From the NCBI GenBank assembly GCA_021029595.1, contig JAJJOY010000002.1:124001-188000 (forward strand): a stretch of DNA of 64,000 nucleotides. Direction: 5' to 3'. Shown here piece by piece: positions 1-7,963 of this stretch. Numbering within the stretch: position 1 is the first letter of the stretch; each line of letters begins with the position of its first letter. Made by a program: the position numbers and the translations under genes. The stretch comes from Hominenteromicrobium mulieris (lineage in GTDB: Bacteria; Bacillota; Clostridia; Oscillospirales; Acutalibacteraceae). The notes beneath the pieces are model-generated. The model made no database searches. It was given only the letters and a program-made list of their open reading frames with translations, and was not told the DNA's origin.

Positions 1-75
1 CGGAATCTCTATAATTCCGGGCTTGTTCTTCGGCATATAAAATTCCTTGTATTCTTTCTTGTAATCAAAAGCCAT
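1..75 (-). CDS. GyrI-like small-molecule-binding domain protein, N-terminal fragment
   Basis: Only the first 25 codons are in the window; the gene continues left of base 1. The visible start, MAFDYKKEYKEFYMPKNKP, resembles the N-terminus of stand-alone GyrI-like (AraC effector-binding) proteins, which bind small ligands and sometimes inhibit gyrase. The start is supported by an AAGGAG ribosome site just upstream. It is the last visible member of the minus-strand cargo run and has the same orientation as the preceding zinc-finger gene, 74 bases away. The family call rests on a short stretch and is tentative. Confidence 0.5.
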   Translation of the reverse strand, partial: MAFDYKKEYKEFYMPKNKPGIIEIP

Positions 76-149
76 TTTGCTTACTCCTTATCAGTCCAAT
101 ATGTTATCACATATATCTTCCTGTTCAACAACTTAGGATTTTGTCATCA

Positions 150-404
150 TCAAAACAGTAAATTCATTACCGACATCATCGTTCCAGCTTCACATTCTGC
201 GTAATCAAGAGTATTGTCTGGATATAAATACACTTTTGAAAATTCTTTTGCCTTTTCTTTTACTTCATCGCTAATAATTACCGAATTACAGTTCTTGCAA
301 TGTAATACAGGTGCGTTTATGACTTTTATAGTTTTTCCGTTGATGGTCATAGAAAATCCGCCAGTTTCCGTGTGTAGTGTGTTATGGCATTTTATACATT
401 TCAT
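150..404 (-). CDS. YgiT-type zinc-finger protein (MqsA N-terminal-like)
   Basis: An 84-residue protein with two CxxC pairs (C3/C6 and C36/C39) framing a short beta-rich region, the layout of YgiT/MqsA-type zinc fingers. In toxin-antitoxin systems such domains belong to the antitoxin, but no MqsR-like toxin is next to it, so that role is not supported here. A GGAGGG ribosome site precedes the ATG. It sits between the GyrI-like gene and a GNAT gene in the cargo run. The fold call is fairly safe; the function is unknown. Confidence 0.7.
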   Translation of the reverse strand: MKCIKCHNTLHTETGGFSMTINGKTIKVINAPVLHCKNCNSVIISDEVKEKAKEFSKVYLYPDNTLDYAECEAGTMMSVMNLLF

Positions 405-451
405 TGTAAACCCTCCTTAAGAAATTAAAATTTTCTAATCTATGTATTCTA

Positions 452-979
452 CTAAAGTCGTGGTAAACCGTTTTTATAGTCAAATACGATCGTTTTGTAA
501 ATAGAATTTAGATTGACGATCATAATGTATTCCTCGTCCGTTTCTTTGACCGCTATAAAGCCAGCTTTTCGATATAGCTTTACTGCATAATTGTCCTTTT
601 GAACAGATAAAGAAAGCTTCGCATAACCGGCAGCTTTTTCCGTTGACATCATTTGCGTGAGTAATGAAGTTCCGATTCCCATACCCCTGTACGCTTTAAG
701 GACAGACATTGCAAGCGATGGAGTATTATCATCAATATGTCCGTAATCGTTCATAATTCTTGCCCATATTGCTCCAACAATATTGCCGTCAACTTCTGCA
801 ATCAAAGCCTTATCGTGTTTGCTGTTTCCAAAGTCTGCAATATATACTTGCAATTCGGGACAAGCTATCACTGATTTAGGCGGCGCAGCCGTACCATCCG
901 GAATATAAATTGCTTCGTACAAAAAGTCACCGAGCAGACTATATTCTTCTTTTCGCATTTCTCTTATAGAGTAGTTCAT
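452..979 (-). CDS. GNAT family N-acetyltransferase
   Basis: A 175-residue GNAT-fold acyltransferase that would move an acetyl group from acetyl-CoA to an amine. The acetyl-CoA-binding motif A is seen around residues 90-105 (YRGMGIGTSLL, matching R/Q-x-x-G-x-G/A), followed by the conserved KLYRKAGF segment that closes the domain. The substrate cannot be predicted; antibiotic, polyamine or protein targets are all possible. It is one of several single-domain enzymes in the cargo run, 34 bases downstream of the VOC gene. The ribosome site is weak (AAGGAA). Confidence 0.85.
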   Translation of the reverse strand: MNYSIREMRKEEYSLLGDFLYEAIYIPDGTAAPPKSVIACPELQVYIADFGNSKHDKALIAEVDGNIVGAIWARIMNDYGHIDDNTPSLAMSVLKAYRGMGIGTSLLTQMMSTEKAAGYAKLSLSVQKDNYAVKLYRKAGFIAVKETDEEYIMIVNLNSIYKTIVFDYKNGLPRL

Positions 980-1013
980 ATCTTACTCGTTCCTTATCCA
1001 TTTAAAAATAGCC

Positions 1014-1481
1014 TTACCGCATACAAGCATTTATAAACTTCATAGGTACATCCATTCGCTTTGCAACCTGTTCCGGCGTCATTCCACTATCCAAGAAACG
1101 CTTGCATACGACCTTCATATTCTCTCCGACTTCGATAATATGCTTATCAGGATCATAAAAGCGGACGACTCTCTGCCCCCAAGAATGTTCCATAGTCGGG
1201 TGGATATATTCAATATCACATTCCTTCAGCCTCTCGGCAAACTTATCGAAATCATCTTCCTCAAAATAAATCTCGAAGTTATTGCCGCCAAAAGAAATGT
1301 CATTTGTACCGATAAAATTTTTATATGTTTCAACAGTTTGTAAGGCTAAACCGCCTGTTAGTGTCTTATTTGCTCCAAAGTCCATAATGATATGAAGTCC
1401 AAAGACTTTTTTATAAAATTCAACTGATCTGTCCATATCAGTCACTACCAACATAGGATTTTTCAACTTCATTCTCGCCAC
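1014..1481 (-). CDS. VOC (glyoxalase/bleomycin-resistance) family protein
   Basis: A 155-residue protein of the vicinal-oxygen-chelate fold. The N-terminal module has the typical VVTDMDRSVEFYKKVFGL start, and a metal-binding H/E pattern appears in FYDPDKHIIEVGENM. Known members are glyoxalase I, dioxygenases and antibiotic-binding proteins. The last ~35 residues (SGMTPEQVAKRMDVPMKFI) look like a small helix-turn-helix-like tail, which is not part of the VOC fold. It lies between GNAT and a small membrane protein. The specific substrate is unknown. Confidence 0.85.
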   Translation of the reverse strand: MARMKLKNPMLVVTDMDRSVEFYKKVFGLHIIMDFGANKTLTGGLALQTVETYKNFIGTNDISFGGNNFEIYFEEDDFDKFAERLKECDIEYIHPTMEHSWGQRVVRFYDPDKHIIEVGENMKVVCKRFLDSGMTPEQVAKRMDVPMKFINACMR

Positions 1482-1511
1482 CTCCGAAAATTAGTATCAT
1501 AATCGATAACT

Positions 1512-1847
1512 TTATTTGCGATATTTTTTTATATTTATCTTTGGTATTACGATTGATAAAATAACCATTATTGCAATGATTCCAAGTCCGCTGCATAATA
1601 TAAAGTCATTTTGATTAAAACTGCCATACAATAATAAAAATGCTCCTATTCCGCAGAAAACTACACATCGTCCGAATAAATGACAGATTGCCTCCTCATT
1701 ATAAGTCGCTTTTTCTTCTTTACTCATTGTATTCCAACCAGCAAGAAACCAAGTACCCTTTTGATGATAAATATTCACTCCCCATACTACTGCTCCCAAA
1801 GAAATTGCCAGTGTAATGATCATCTCGAAGATATTCATATATTTCAC
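1512..1847 (-). CDS. Small integral membrane protein
   Basis: A 111-residue protein with three predicted membrane segments (about residues 7-25, 57-76 and 80-100) and a basic C-terminal tail ending KKYRK. I do not recognise a family. It has its own ribosome site and sits 30 bases from the VOC gene and 60 from the DUF3788 gene, consistent with one transcript. The low GC of this stretch resembles other transferred cargo. Confidence 0.65.
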   Translation of the reverse strand: MKYMNIFEMIITLAISLGAVVWGVNIYHQKGTWFLAGWNTMSKEEKATYNEEAICHLFGRCVVFCGIGAFLLLYGSFNQNDFILCSGLGIIAIMVILSIVIPKINIKKYRK

Positions 1848-1907
1848 CTTCTTTCATAATAAACGCCTTAATGGAATTTCTTTTCTCTGTTAAACTAAAA
1901 ATGCAAT

Positions 1908-2321
1908 TTATTTTCGATTGGGTTTTCTTTTAATAGCCAGCAGCTTCATATAGTCATCGAATTCAGAAGTATCGGTTGGCTTAAACATCACCCATTTCCC
2001 GTCACGATAAGTTGTTGCTTCATCATATTGTCTACAAACACAGTCAGAAAGCGTATCCCTTATAGCTTCAAATTTTGCTCTTTCATCTTTGCCGAAAATA
2101 ATCATAAAACCAACGCAGTTCCTTTTGGCGTATAGACTGCAAAGCGTTTTACCGCCTCTGCGGTACTTGTATTCGTAAGTCCAGTTCTTACCGCCTGTAT
2201 TCCATAGCCGTTCCATATCGTATTTTTCATCAATCGCCGAACACAACTCCTGCCACACTTCAAACAGAGATTGTCCAAGCAATTCCGTCATAGTTGATTG
2301 AGTAGGGGCATTTTCAAGCAT
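1908..2321 (-). CDS. DUF3788 family protein
   Basis: A 137-residue cytoplasmic protein that matches my knowledge of the DUF3788 family: a W-rich centre (GGKNWTYEYKYRRGGKTLCSLY), a conserved FGKDERAKFE segment and a C-terminal YRDGKWVMF. The family is common on clostridial mobile elements and in small cargo clusters, and its function is unknown. An AGGAGATAC ribosome site precedes the ATG. The basic C-terminal tail (KRKPNRK) could contact nucleic acid, but this is not established. Confidence 0.75.
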   Translation of the reverse strand: MLENAPTQSTMTELLGQSLFEVWQELCSAIDEKYDMERLWNTGGKNWTYEYKYRRGGKTLCSLYAKRNCVGFMIIFGKDERAKFEAIRDTLSDCVCRQYDEATTYRDGKWVMFKPTDTSEFDDYMKLLAIKRKPNRK

Positions 2322-2349
2322 TGTATCTCCTCCGAATTTGGTGTTGTGA

Positions 2350-2520
2350 TTATTTATCTTTTTTCAAATGTGTAGTTGATAAAAGTAAAAATGAAATACC
2401 TAATAATAAGAATGTTATTGCCGGGGCAGTATTCTTATCCATAAAATTCATTATTGACACTATAAAGAAACATACTGAAGCAAGTAAAAAACATATAAAC
2501 CTGATTTTCTCTTTTTCCAT
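2350..2520 (-). CDS. Small two-helix membrane protein
   Basis: A 56-codon minus-strand reading frame fills the space between the DUF3788 and DUF3795 genes. It starts MEKEKIRFICFLL and contains two hydrophobic segments (about residues 7-22 and 33-47), ending in HLKKDK. An AAGAGG ribosome site lies about nine bases before this ATG; another in-frame ATG at 2529 is too close to it. Same-strand packing with short gaps on both sides supports a real gene. The function is unknown. Confidence 0.6.
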   Translation of the reverse strand: MEKEKIRFICFLLASVCFFIVSIMNFMDKNTAPAITFLLLGISFLLLSTTHLKKDK

Positions 2521-2557
2521 AATTTCCATACCTCTTTAATTTGTTACTCTATGGATT

Positions 2558-2890
2558 CTATCCTTTCAAATTTTCCAAAGCAGCCGAATTATTTTTGAGG
2601 ATTGCCCCAACAATCGGGCAATTTTCTAATTCAGAACAGTCACCGCAGGTGGAAACGCCTTTACTTAACGCACACTTCCGAATTCTACACAGACTATCGC
2701 AAAATACCGTTTTTGCTCCACTCATACGGCAGCCCTCACAGTTAATATGTTCAGGCAGAATAGGGGCGTTATTTAACTCTGCCCACAGCTTCGCTGTTTT
2801 CTCACGCAAGGCTTGATCGTTGTTAATTGTCGCAATATATGCGTCACATTTTTCACAATCCAGTCCGCAGTATCCGATCATATCTTTCAT
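2558..2890 (-). CDS. DUF3795 family cysteine-rich protein
   Basis: A 110-residue protein with the DUF3795 signature: an N-terminal YCGLDCEKCDAY and a further series of paired cysteines (CEGC, CDSLCRIRKC, CGDCSELENC), probably binding zinc or an iron-sulfur cluster. The family is widespread in anaerobes and has no proven role. The stop is three bases from the DUF4177 gene that precedes it in the transcript, so the two are probably translated together. Confidence 0.8.
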   Translation of the reverse strand: MKDMIGYCGLDCEKCDAYIATINNDQALREKTAKLWAELNNAPILPEHINCEGCRMSGAKTVFCDSLCRIRKCALSKGVSTCGDCSELENCPIVGAILKNNSAALENLKG

Positions 2891-2893
2891 AGG

Positions 2894-3094
2894 TTACACG
2901 CCTCCTGTCTGTTTTTCTCCATCATCAATTTCACGCTCAAAGATAGAATACTTCCAGTCATCAGTTCCGGAAATCAAACGCCAGCCCTGTTTTCCATATT
3001 CATTGAGCTTCTCAATATACCGTTCCAGCTTAATATGAACATTAAACGATGGCTCTGCGCTTAAATCAACGGTCATATACTCATACTTCTTCAT
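2894..3094 (-). CDS. DUF4177 family protein
   Basis: A 66-residue protein with the compact DUF4177 pattern: MKKYEYMTVDL at the start and the LNEYGKQGWRLIS core (usually LNELGKEGWELV). These small alpha/beta proteins have no known function. A GGGAGG ribosome site is present. Upstream is the SRPBCC gene (28-base gap) and downstream the DUF3795 gene (3-base gap). Confidence 0.75.
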   Translation of the reverse strand: MKKYEYMTVDLSAEPSFNVHIKLERYIEKLNEYGKQGWRLISGTDDWKYSIFEREIDDGEKQTGGV

Positions 3095-3122
3095 AACAAA
3101 CCGCCTCCCTATGTATAAGTCT

Positions 3123-3518
3123 TTAAGAAAAGTTTTCCATTATATCCGCAACAAACTGTGTCTGCTGTTTTCTTAGATAGGACTTTACAAAGGGCTTCAG
3201 CAACCATTTCTTCGCTTCCACTTGCTCCGTAAAATCTATCTCTGTTTCGTCTCCTTTGGCAGTGAAAACACCAGTCCAATGACCTGTCATATTGCTGTTT
3301 TCCATATCAAACTCCCATCGTCTGTATGGCTCAGCAAGCGTCACGGTAAAGGTCGTCGGGTAGCCATCTTTGGTGTATTCAATAAATTGCTTATCGCTGA
3401 TAACTTCTGTCTTGCTCAAATCGCTTCTCCAAGCTCCGTAATTTTCAATATCCAACACCAGCTCCCACACTTTTTGAAGTTCGCCGGGGATCAGCGCTTT
3501 TATATTTGAAACCGCCAT
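3123..3518 (-). CDS. SRPBCC (START/Bet v1-like) family protein
   Basis: A 131-residue single-domain protein with the helix-grip pattern of SRPBCC proteins: PGELQKVWELVLDIENYGAW near the N-terminus, a central beta-sheet region containing EPYRRWEFDMEN, and a C-terminal helix. This fold forms a hydrophobic cavity for lipids or aromatic ligands. No catalytic residues are evident. It follows a flavin reductase-like gene by 17 bases in the same direction. Confidence 0.75.
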   Translation of the reverse strand: MAVSNIKALIPGELQKVWELVLDIENYGAWRSDLSKTEVISDKQFIEYTKDGYPTTFTVTLAEPYRRWEFDMENSNMTGHWTGVFTAKGDETEIDFTEQVEAKKWLLKPFVKSYLRKQQTQFVADIMENFS

Positions 3519-3535
3519 TTTACTTTCTCCTTAAA

Positions 3536-4186
3536 TCAGTCGTATTTCTCAATATGCACGGTGGCAATCGCCGACTGGTTCGGCTCTCCGGTAACAAGGT
3601 CTTGCGGCGCAGGCACAAGCAGCATAAATCCGTCCTTGCCATATCTTAATTCATACCCTTGTGCATACGCTTCTTCCACAGAGATGTGCTGTACCTGTCC
3701 GATTACCATAGCCGTAATTCCCGCACCGCTTAAATCCTGTATTTCTTTCAGGGTACATTCTATCGTGAGAAACGCTTCGCTGATCGCAGGTGCGTGAATG
3801 GTTTTGGCGTCGGAAACAGTAAAGCCTCCTGCTGCAAATTCGTCATCGTCCCATTCATTCTGATGAATGGTATTTACCAACCTGTCATAACAGCTTATCG
3901 GGAGAAAATTAATGCAAAAGCATTTTTCTCTTTGGATATTGGCATAGGTGTGGGTATGCTGATACAGGTTGCCCATCACAGCGAAAAAAGCGGTCTTATC
4001 TCCGTGAAAGCAACTCCACGAATGAAAGCACACATTCGGTTTCCCGTTCTCTTTCCAAGTCGTGACAGCAAAGAGAACGGTCGGTATTCCTGCTGTTACT
4101 TCAAAGTGAGAGAACAGCTCAAATTCTTCCGGATAGGCTGGCTTAAAATACTGGGGAAAATCCTTTTCAATCTCGATCTTCATCAT
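3536..4186 (-). CDS. Flavin reductase family (FMN-binding split-barrel) protein
   Basis: A 216-residue protein with the split-barrel pattern of flavin reductase/DIM6-NTAB proteins: an AGIPTVLFAVTTW strand near the N-terminus, then NVCFHSWSCF, and a later H-rich NTIHQNEWDDDEF region. These proteins bind FMN and act as flavin reductases or related oxidoreductases. I start it at the ATG at 4186, which has AGAAAGG nearby and avoids overlapping the preceding lipoprotein gene; a longer frame to 4249 would overlap that gene by 38 bases. The physiological substrate is unknown. Confidence 0.75.
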   Translation of the reverse strand: MMKIEIEKDFPQYFKPAYPEEFELFSHFEVTAGIPTVLFAVTTWKENGKPNVCFHSWSCFHGDKTAFFAVMGNLYQHTHTYANIQREKCFCINFLPISCYDRLVNTIHQNEWDDDEFAAGGFTVSDAKTIHAPAISEAFLTIECTLKEIQDLSGAGITAMVIGQVQHISVEEAYAQGYELRYGKDGFMLLVPAPQDLVTGEPNQSAIATVHIEKYD

Positions 4187-4211
4187 TATGCCTTTCTCTA
4201 ACCTGAGTAGA

Positions 4212-4661
4212 TTACGACTCATTTGGGATAAAGTATAAGGAATAGCCACCTATATTGATTGGCAGCGTCGGAATTTCAGTTCCGTCATAGTATTCCGTAG
4301 GAGCTACGGTAGCATAGCCGGTCACTCCATCAATGATAATCTCATAGTCCGTTCCCTTCGGCGTTTTCTGCATTACCTCATAAGTGCCGTTATATGTCTT
4401 GCCGTTTGTGGTATCCGTTATCGTGATTTCTCCATCTTTAGCAGTCAAAGTCATATCCACGATTTCAGCGTCAGGATACAGCTCGTCAGCTTCTCCTACG
4501 GCAACCACGAGTTCATCCTGATATTGGGCAGCTTCCGTATCATTGCTCATAACCGTTCTCATTTTCCACTCATAATCTTCCATCTTCACGACATCAGCAT
4601 TGCAAGCAGAGAGAGCGAATACGATGAATGACATCAAAAACACAGATAAAATCTTTTTCAT
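4212..4661 (-). CDS. Small lipoprotein
   Basis: A 149-residue exported lipoprotein. The signal peptide MKKILSVFLMSFIVFALSAC ends in a lipobox (LSAC), so Cys20 would be lipidated and the rest held on the outer face of the membrane. The mature part is acidic and beta-rich, with a GKTYNGTYEVMQKTPKGTDY region. I recognise no enzymatic motif. It follows the zinc-ribbon gene by 22 bases and may be an accessory protein of the ABC exporter further upstream in the same run. Confidence 0.75.
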   Translation of the reverse strand: MKKILSVFLMSFIVFALSACNADVVKMEDYEWKMRTVMSNDTEAAQYQDELVVAVGEADELYPDAEIVDMTLTAKDGEITITDTTNGKTYNGTYEVMQKTPKGTDYEIIIDGVTGYATVAPTEYYDGTEIPTLPINIGGYSLYFIPNES

Positions 4662-4683
4662 TTCATACCGCCTCCATTTACCG

Positions 4684-4878
4684 TCACAGCTTCTCTACAT
4701 CTTCCACATAGATGGAGACTTCGCCGCACTTGGGACAGATTGCTACCTTCGGCTTGCCGATTCTGCCGCCGAACAGCTTATTTTCGTCCGATGACATTAC
4801 AATTCCGTATCCTGCGCCTTCTACCTTGATGGCGCAGTTTTCTTTCATTTCCGTTCCACATCTGAGACACTTTCTCAT
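4684..4878 (-). CDS. Zinc-ribbon protein
   Basis: A 64-residue protein with two CxxC knuckles (CLRCG at residues 4-8 and CPKCG at about 48-52) separated by a GGRIGKPK turn, typical of stand-alone zinc ribbons found beside small membrane proteins in Firmicutes. It would bind one zinc ion; a DNA-, RNA- or protein-binding role cannot be told from sequence. It sits between the ABC permease and the lipoprotein gene. Confidence 0.7.
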   Translation of the reverse strand: MRKCLRCGTEMKENCAIKVEGAGYGIVMSSDENKLFGGRIGKPKVAICPKCGEVSIYVEDVEKL

Positions 4879-4929
4879 AAATAAATCCTCCGTTTCTTTT
4901 TATGGATTTCCGGCGGTAAAACCGCCCCG

Positions 4930-6507
4930 TTATGTTCTCAGCCTAAAGGTTTTCGGCGCAAAGCGGTATACCAAAATGCTGGCGACAATACTGTAAAGCA
5001 CACAGAAAACAATCGTCATTATTCCAAATATCATAATCGGCATACGCAGCCGCATAAGAGCAAAACAGACGACATAGGTTACTGACAAAACAATCCGATA
5101 TGTGCCGCTTTTCAGCTCCGTCCCTGCATTGTAAGGCTGGAGCAGATAGTAAATCGTCAGGTAATGAATCGAGAAAAACAGGCTCATACACAGGATGGAA
5201 ACAACCAGCACTACATAGTTCAGCGGATTGTCCGTCCCTCCGGTGGCAAACAGGATCAGCGCCAGTCCGATACCGATCACGAGCGCCGGAACAGCGTTGA
5301 TTTTCATAATCTCACGCAGGCGAATCTGAAACAGCCGCAGGATAAAGCTCGGCTGCTTATAAAACGAATAGGTCAGCAGGCTGTGATCGCAGTTCATAAA
5401 AAGCGCCTGTGTAAAGTTCGTGCCACGGTTGATAGCGTACATTATAAATACAAAGTACGGAAGCCAAGTCATCACGATTTCGTTAATGACGGTTTTTTCT
5501 TCGGGCAGCAGATAGACGCCTGCCAGCACGGCGGCGACAAGGAAAGCGCACACATAGGAAATCTTCTTTGTCGAGTTCCAGAGTATCTTTTTATGCCTTT
5601 TGATAAACAGCTCATTCAGATACTCGAAGCCCTTGCGGTTGCTGCTAATGGAAGTATCTGCGGATATTTTCTTTTCATTTGCCTGTTTGATAAGCTTTGT
5701 CTGTGCCGTGCTGTCCATCTGATTGGTCAATCCGGCTAATAATTCCTTGTTGATTGCGTAATAATCACGGAAGGTAGTGAGCCTTGTGATACTTGCCATA
5801 CCAAGGGGAATACACGCTAAAAATATAACCATTGGTACGACCGCAGGCAAAGCAAAACCAAAGGCGGGCGGAGCATAGGCTGCGGCTAAAAGCAGGGCGA
5901 TACAGCACCACACATATTTGGACAGCTTATTTTCGTTGTAGCCAAATCCCCTTTTCTCATAATCCCACAGGGTAACAGCCGCCGCAAACAGCTTCATACC
6001 CGCTATGCAAAGGGGCAGGAGCAGACAAAACCACAAAGGTACGCCTCTGTCCATACCGAACAGAATCGTAAAGGGCAAAAAGCCCACAACGACCTTCAGG
6101 ATGGAGTAGAAATAGTTTACAAGCGTATATTCTCGTGCGTCCATTTTCATCAGGATCATCGCATAATATTTATCCTTTGTCGGATTGAAAAGGTGTGTGT
6201 TTACAAAGCTGCCGATTACCGTGAGAATCAGCAGGATATGCAGGAACACCTCATTCTCCGGCAGTCCGTTATAAAGGATACCGATACCGCATACCATCGT
6301 GATAAAGTAAAGGAACTTGCCGAGGAATACAGAAACGATTTCCCACAGCACGGACAAAATGTTTGCAAAGATTTTCAGCCCCTTTACCTGATACAGCGTT
6401 GCCGGAAGCAGCCGCTTTACGAGCGGTATCTGCTTTAAGGAAAACAGGACACCGTTGACACGGTATGTATTTTTCAGGGAAAAAGATATTTTAAGCGTCT
6501 TATTCAT
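4930..6507 (-). CDS. ABC transporter permease (putative exporter)
   Basis: A 525-residue polytopic membrane protein with roughly ten or more hydrophobic segments and a cytoplasmic central region (about residues 260-320), partner of the ATPase encoded just before it. I start at the ATG at 6507, which has a GGAGGAAGG ribosome site and overlaps the ATPase stop by 8 bases, a sign of translational coupling; the longer frame to 6627 lies inside the ATPase gene. The substrate is unknown. Exporters regulated by small Xre proteins in Firmicutes often handle peptides or drugs, but this is only analogy. Confidence 0.8.
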   Translation of the reverse strand: MNKTLKISFSLKNTYRVNGVLFSLKQIPLVKRLLPATLYQVKGLKIFANILSVLWEIVSVFLGKFLYFITMVCGIGILYNGLPENEVFLHILLILTVIGSFVNTHLFNPTKDKYYAMILMKMDAREYTLVNYFYSILKVVVGFLPFTILFGMDRGVPLWFCLLLPLCIAGMKLFAAAVTLWDYEKRGFGYNENKLSKYVWCCIALLLAAAYAPPAFGFALPAVVPMVIFLACIPLGMASITRLTTFRDYYAINKELLAGLTNQMDSTAQTKLIKQANEKKISADTSISSNRKGFEYLNELFIKRHKKILWNSTKKISYVCAFLVAAVLAGVYLLPEEKTVINEIVMTWLPYFVFIMYAINRGTNFTQALFMNCDHSLLTYSFYKQPSFILRLFQIRLREIMKINAVPALVIGIGLALILFATGGTDNPLNYVVLVVSILCMSLFFSIHYLTIYYLLQPYNAGTELKSGTYRIVLSVTYVVCFALMRLRMPIMIFGIMTIVFCVLYSIVASILVYRFAPKTFRLRT

Positions 6508-7210
6508 TTCCTTCCTCCCTGAGTGCCGCAATGATTTTATCCTTAAATTCCCTGCTGTCCAGATCGGTTTTCTCCACGACCTCCAGTTCGCCGTGATTAA
6601 GCAGCACGATCTCATCGCAGAGGTCAAGCGCCAAATCCATAATATGAGTGGAGAAAATGGTAATGCGGTCTTGTTTCAGTGAACGGAGCAGTTGTTTCAT
6701 TTCTTCCGCCACAACCACATCAAGGGATGTCAAAGGCTCGTCGAGCAGCAGGATATTCGGCTGAGCGATGATATTGATGAGCATTTGCATTTTGTTTTTC
6801 ATACCGTGGGAGTAGTCCTTGAGCAGTTTATCCCTGTCCTCCGGCTCAATACTCATATAATCGAAATACTCGTCAATGCTTTTCGGATTTTTGATAGACT
6901 TCTCGTTGATGTCCATAAAGAATTTCAAAAACTCCCTGCCTGTAAGAAACTCCGGCACGGTCGGGGTAGAGAGTACATATCCGATGTCCTCTGCGGACAC
7001 CTCACGGCGGACGCCGTTTTCATCTTCTATATAGAAATTGCCGCTATCCGCCTTCAAATCCCTGTTCAGGCAGTTAAACAGCGTTGTTTTTCCAGCGCCG
7101 TTTCTGCCGAGCAGCCCATAAATTTTCCCTTCATCAAAAGTAAAATCAATATCTCTGAGAACTTCCTTTTTCTCAAAGCTTTTTGACAAATGCTCAATTA
7201 CAAATTTCAT
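6500..7210 (-). CDS. ABC transporter ATP-binding protein
   Basis: A 236-residue nucleotide-binding subunit. Walker A is GLLGRNGAGKTTLF (near residue 35), the signature is degenerate (KDYSHGMKNKMQ), Walker B is NILLLDEPLTSLD, and the switch histidine is in FSTHIMD. The ATG at 7210 has a GGAGGAT ribosome site, so the GTG at 7225 is not needed. It is coupled to the permease downstream and preceded by a small membrane protein and an Xre regulator, forming one exporter operon. Confidence 0.92.
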   Translation of the reverse strand: MKFVIEHLSKSFEKKEVLRDIDFTFDEGKIYGLLGRNGAGKTTLFNCLNRDLKADSGNFYIEDENGVRREVSAEDIGYVLSTPTVPEFLTGREFLKFFMDINEKSIKNPKSIDEYFDYMSIEPEDRDKLLKDYSHGMKNKMQMLINIIAQPNILLLDEPLTSLDVVVAEEMKQLLRSLKQDRITIFSTHIMDLALDLCDEIVLLNHGELEVVEKTDLDSREFKDKIIAALREEGNE

Positions 7211-7221
7211 AATATCCTCCG

Positions 7222-7641
7222 TCACATCTTATGCTGGTAATATGCCATCAAAATAAAATCAAGGATTGTTTTAAGCAGGAAAGCGCCTACAAGAGTAAGA
7301 ACAATCCATAGTGGTGCGTCGAAAAAAATACATACCCAAGCGCCTGCCATCAGCAGCCAGTGCAGTATCTCGCCGGATATTGCCTGTGCTTTGCTGCGAA
7401 TGAGCTGATTGCGCTCGTCTTTTTCTTCAATTTCATTGATTTTCATCAAATCGGGATTTTTTGCGCCCCACAGACCGACACACCATTTCGCAATCCCATA
7501 GCCGAACAATCCGGCACCTATCCCGATCATCGCTCCGCTTTGCGAATCGCTCAAACAGTCCTGTAAAAGAAATCTTGCGCTCAGAGCCAAAGCAATGCCG
7601 ACTATGCCAATTACAAGATATATTCCGGTTTTCTTCTTCAT
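7222..7641 (-). CDS. Four-helix membrane protein of the exporter operon
   Basis: A 139-residue protein with hydrophobic segments at about 7-24, 37-57, 92-110 and 113-133, and a charged loop (NEIEEKDERNQLIRSKAQ) between the second and third. This resembles DUF2178-like proteins commonly placed between an Xre regulator and an ABC exporter. Its ATG overlaps the Xre stop by four bases. It may sense membrane state or help the exporter, but nothing in the sequence proves this. Confidence 0.7.
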   Translation of the reverse strand: MKKKTGIYLVIGIVGIALALSARFLLQDCLSDSQSGAMIGIGAGLFGYGIAKWCVGLWGAKNPDLMKINEIEEKDERNQLIRSKAQAISGEILHWLLMAGAWVCIFFDAPLWIVLTLVGAFLLKTILDFILMAYYQHKM

Positions 7642-7841
7642 TGCTTTTCCTCCTCGTAAATGAAAATATCTTCAATGCTCATATCAAAATACCGTGCAAG
7701 CTTAAACGCCAATGTAATTGAAGGATTGTATCGTCCGTTTTCCAACGAGCCGATAGTCTGCCGAGATACTTCCAGTGCGGCAGCCAGTTCTTCCTGCTTG
7801 ATTCCCCGTTCTTTCCGGATTTCCTCTAAACGGTTTTTCAC
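7638..7841 (-). CDS. Xre-family transcriptional regulator
   Basis: A 67-residue single-domain regulator: an HTH of the Cro/C1 type (EELAAALEVSRQTIGSLENG) followed by the usual ARYFDMSIEDIF helix. I start at the GTG at 7841, which follows AGGAGG; the longer frame to 7904 would run through the promoter's operator. It is the first gene of the cargo run and overlaps the next gene by 4 bases. A perfect palindrome between its -10 box and start suggests autoregulation. Confidence 0.85.
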   Translation of the reverse strand: MKNRLEEIRKERGIKQEELAAALEVSRQTIGSLENGRYNPSITLAFKLARYFDMSIEDIFIYEEEKQ

Positions 7842-7857
7842 GGTGCGCCTCCTTTCT

Positions 7858-7911
7858 ATGGAAAGCCAGCTTTCCATATCTCTATTATAGCAAAGAGGGC
7901 GCAAATGTCAA
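7858..7911 (-). promoter_or_regulatory. Promoter and palindromic operator of the Xre/ABC cargo operon
   Basis: On the minus strand, a consensus TTGACA (7906-7911) and TATAAT (7884-7889) are separated by 16 bases. Just downstream, at 7858-7877, is the palindrome ATGGAAAGCTGGCTTTCCAT, and a half copy (ATGGAAAG) lies upstream of the -35 box. This is a strong sigma-A promoter with a probable binding site for the regulator encoded immediately downstream. No terminator is seen between here and base 1. Confidence 0.8.
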
Positions 7912-7963
7912 GTATACTTTCCATTCGGAGATGAACTTTTTTCAATCTTCCCATTCTTCACAT

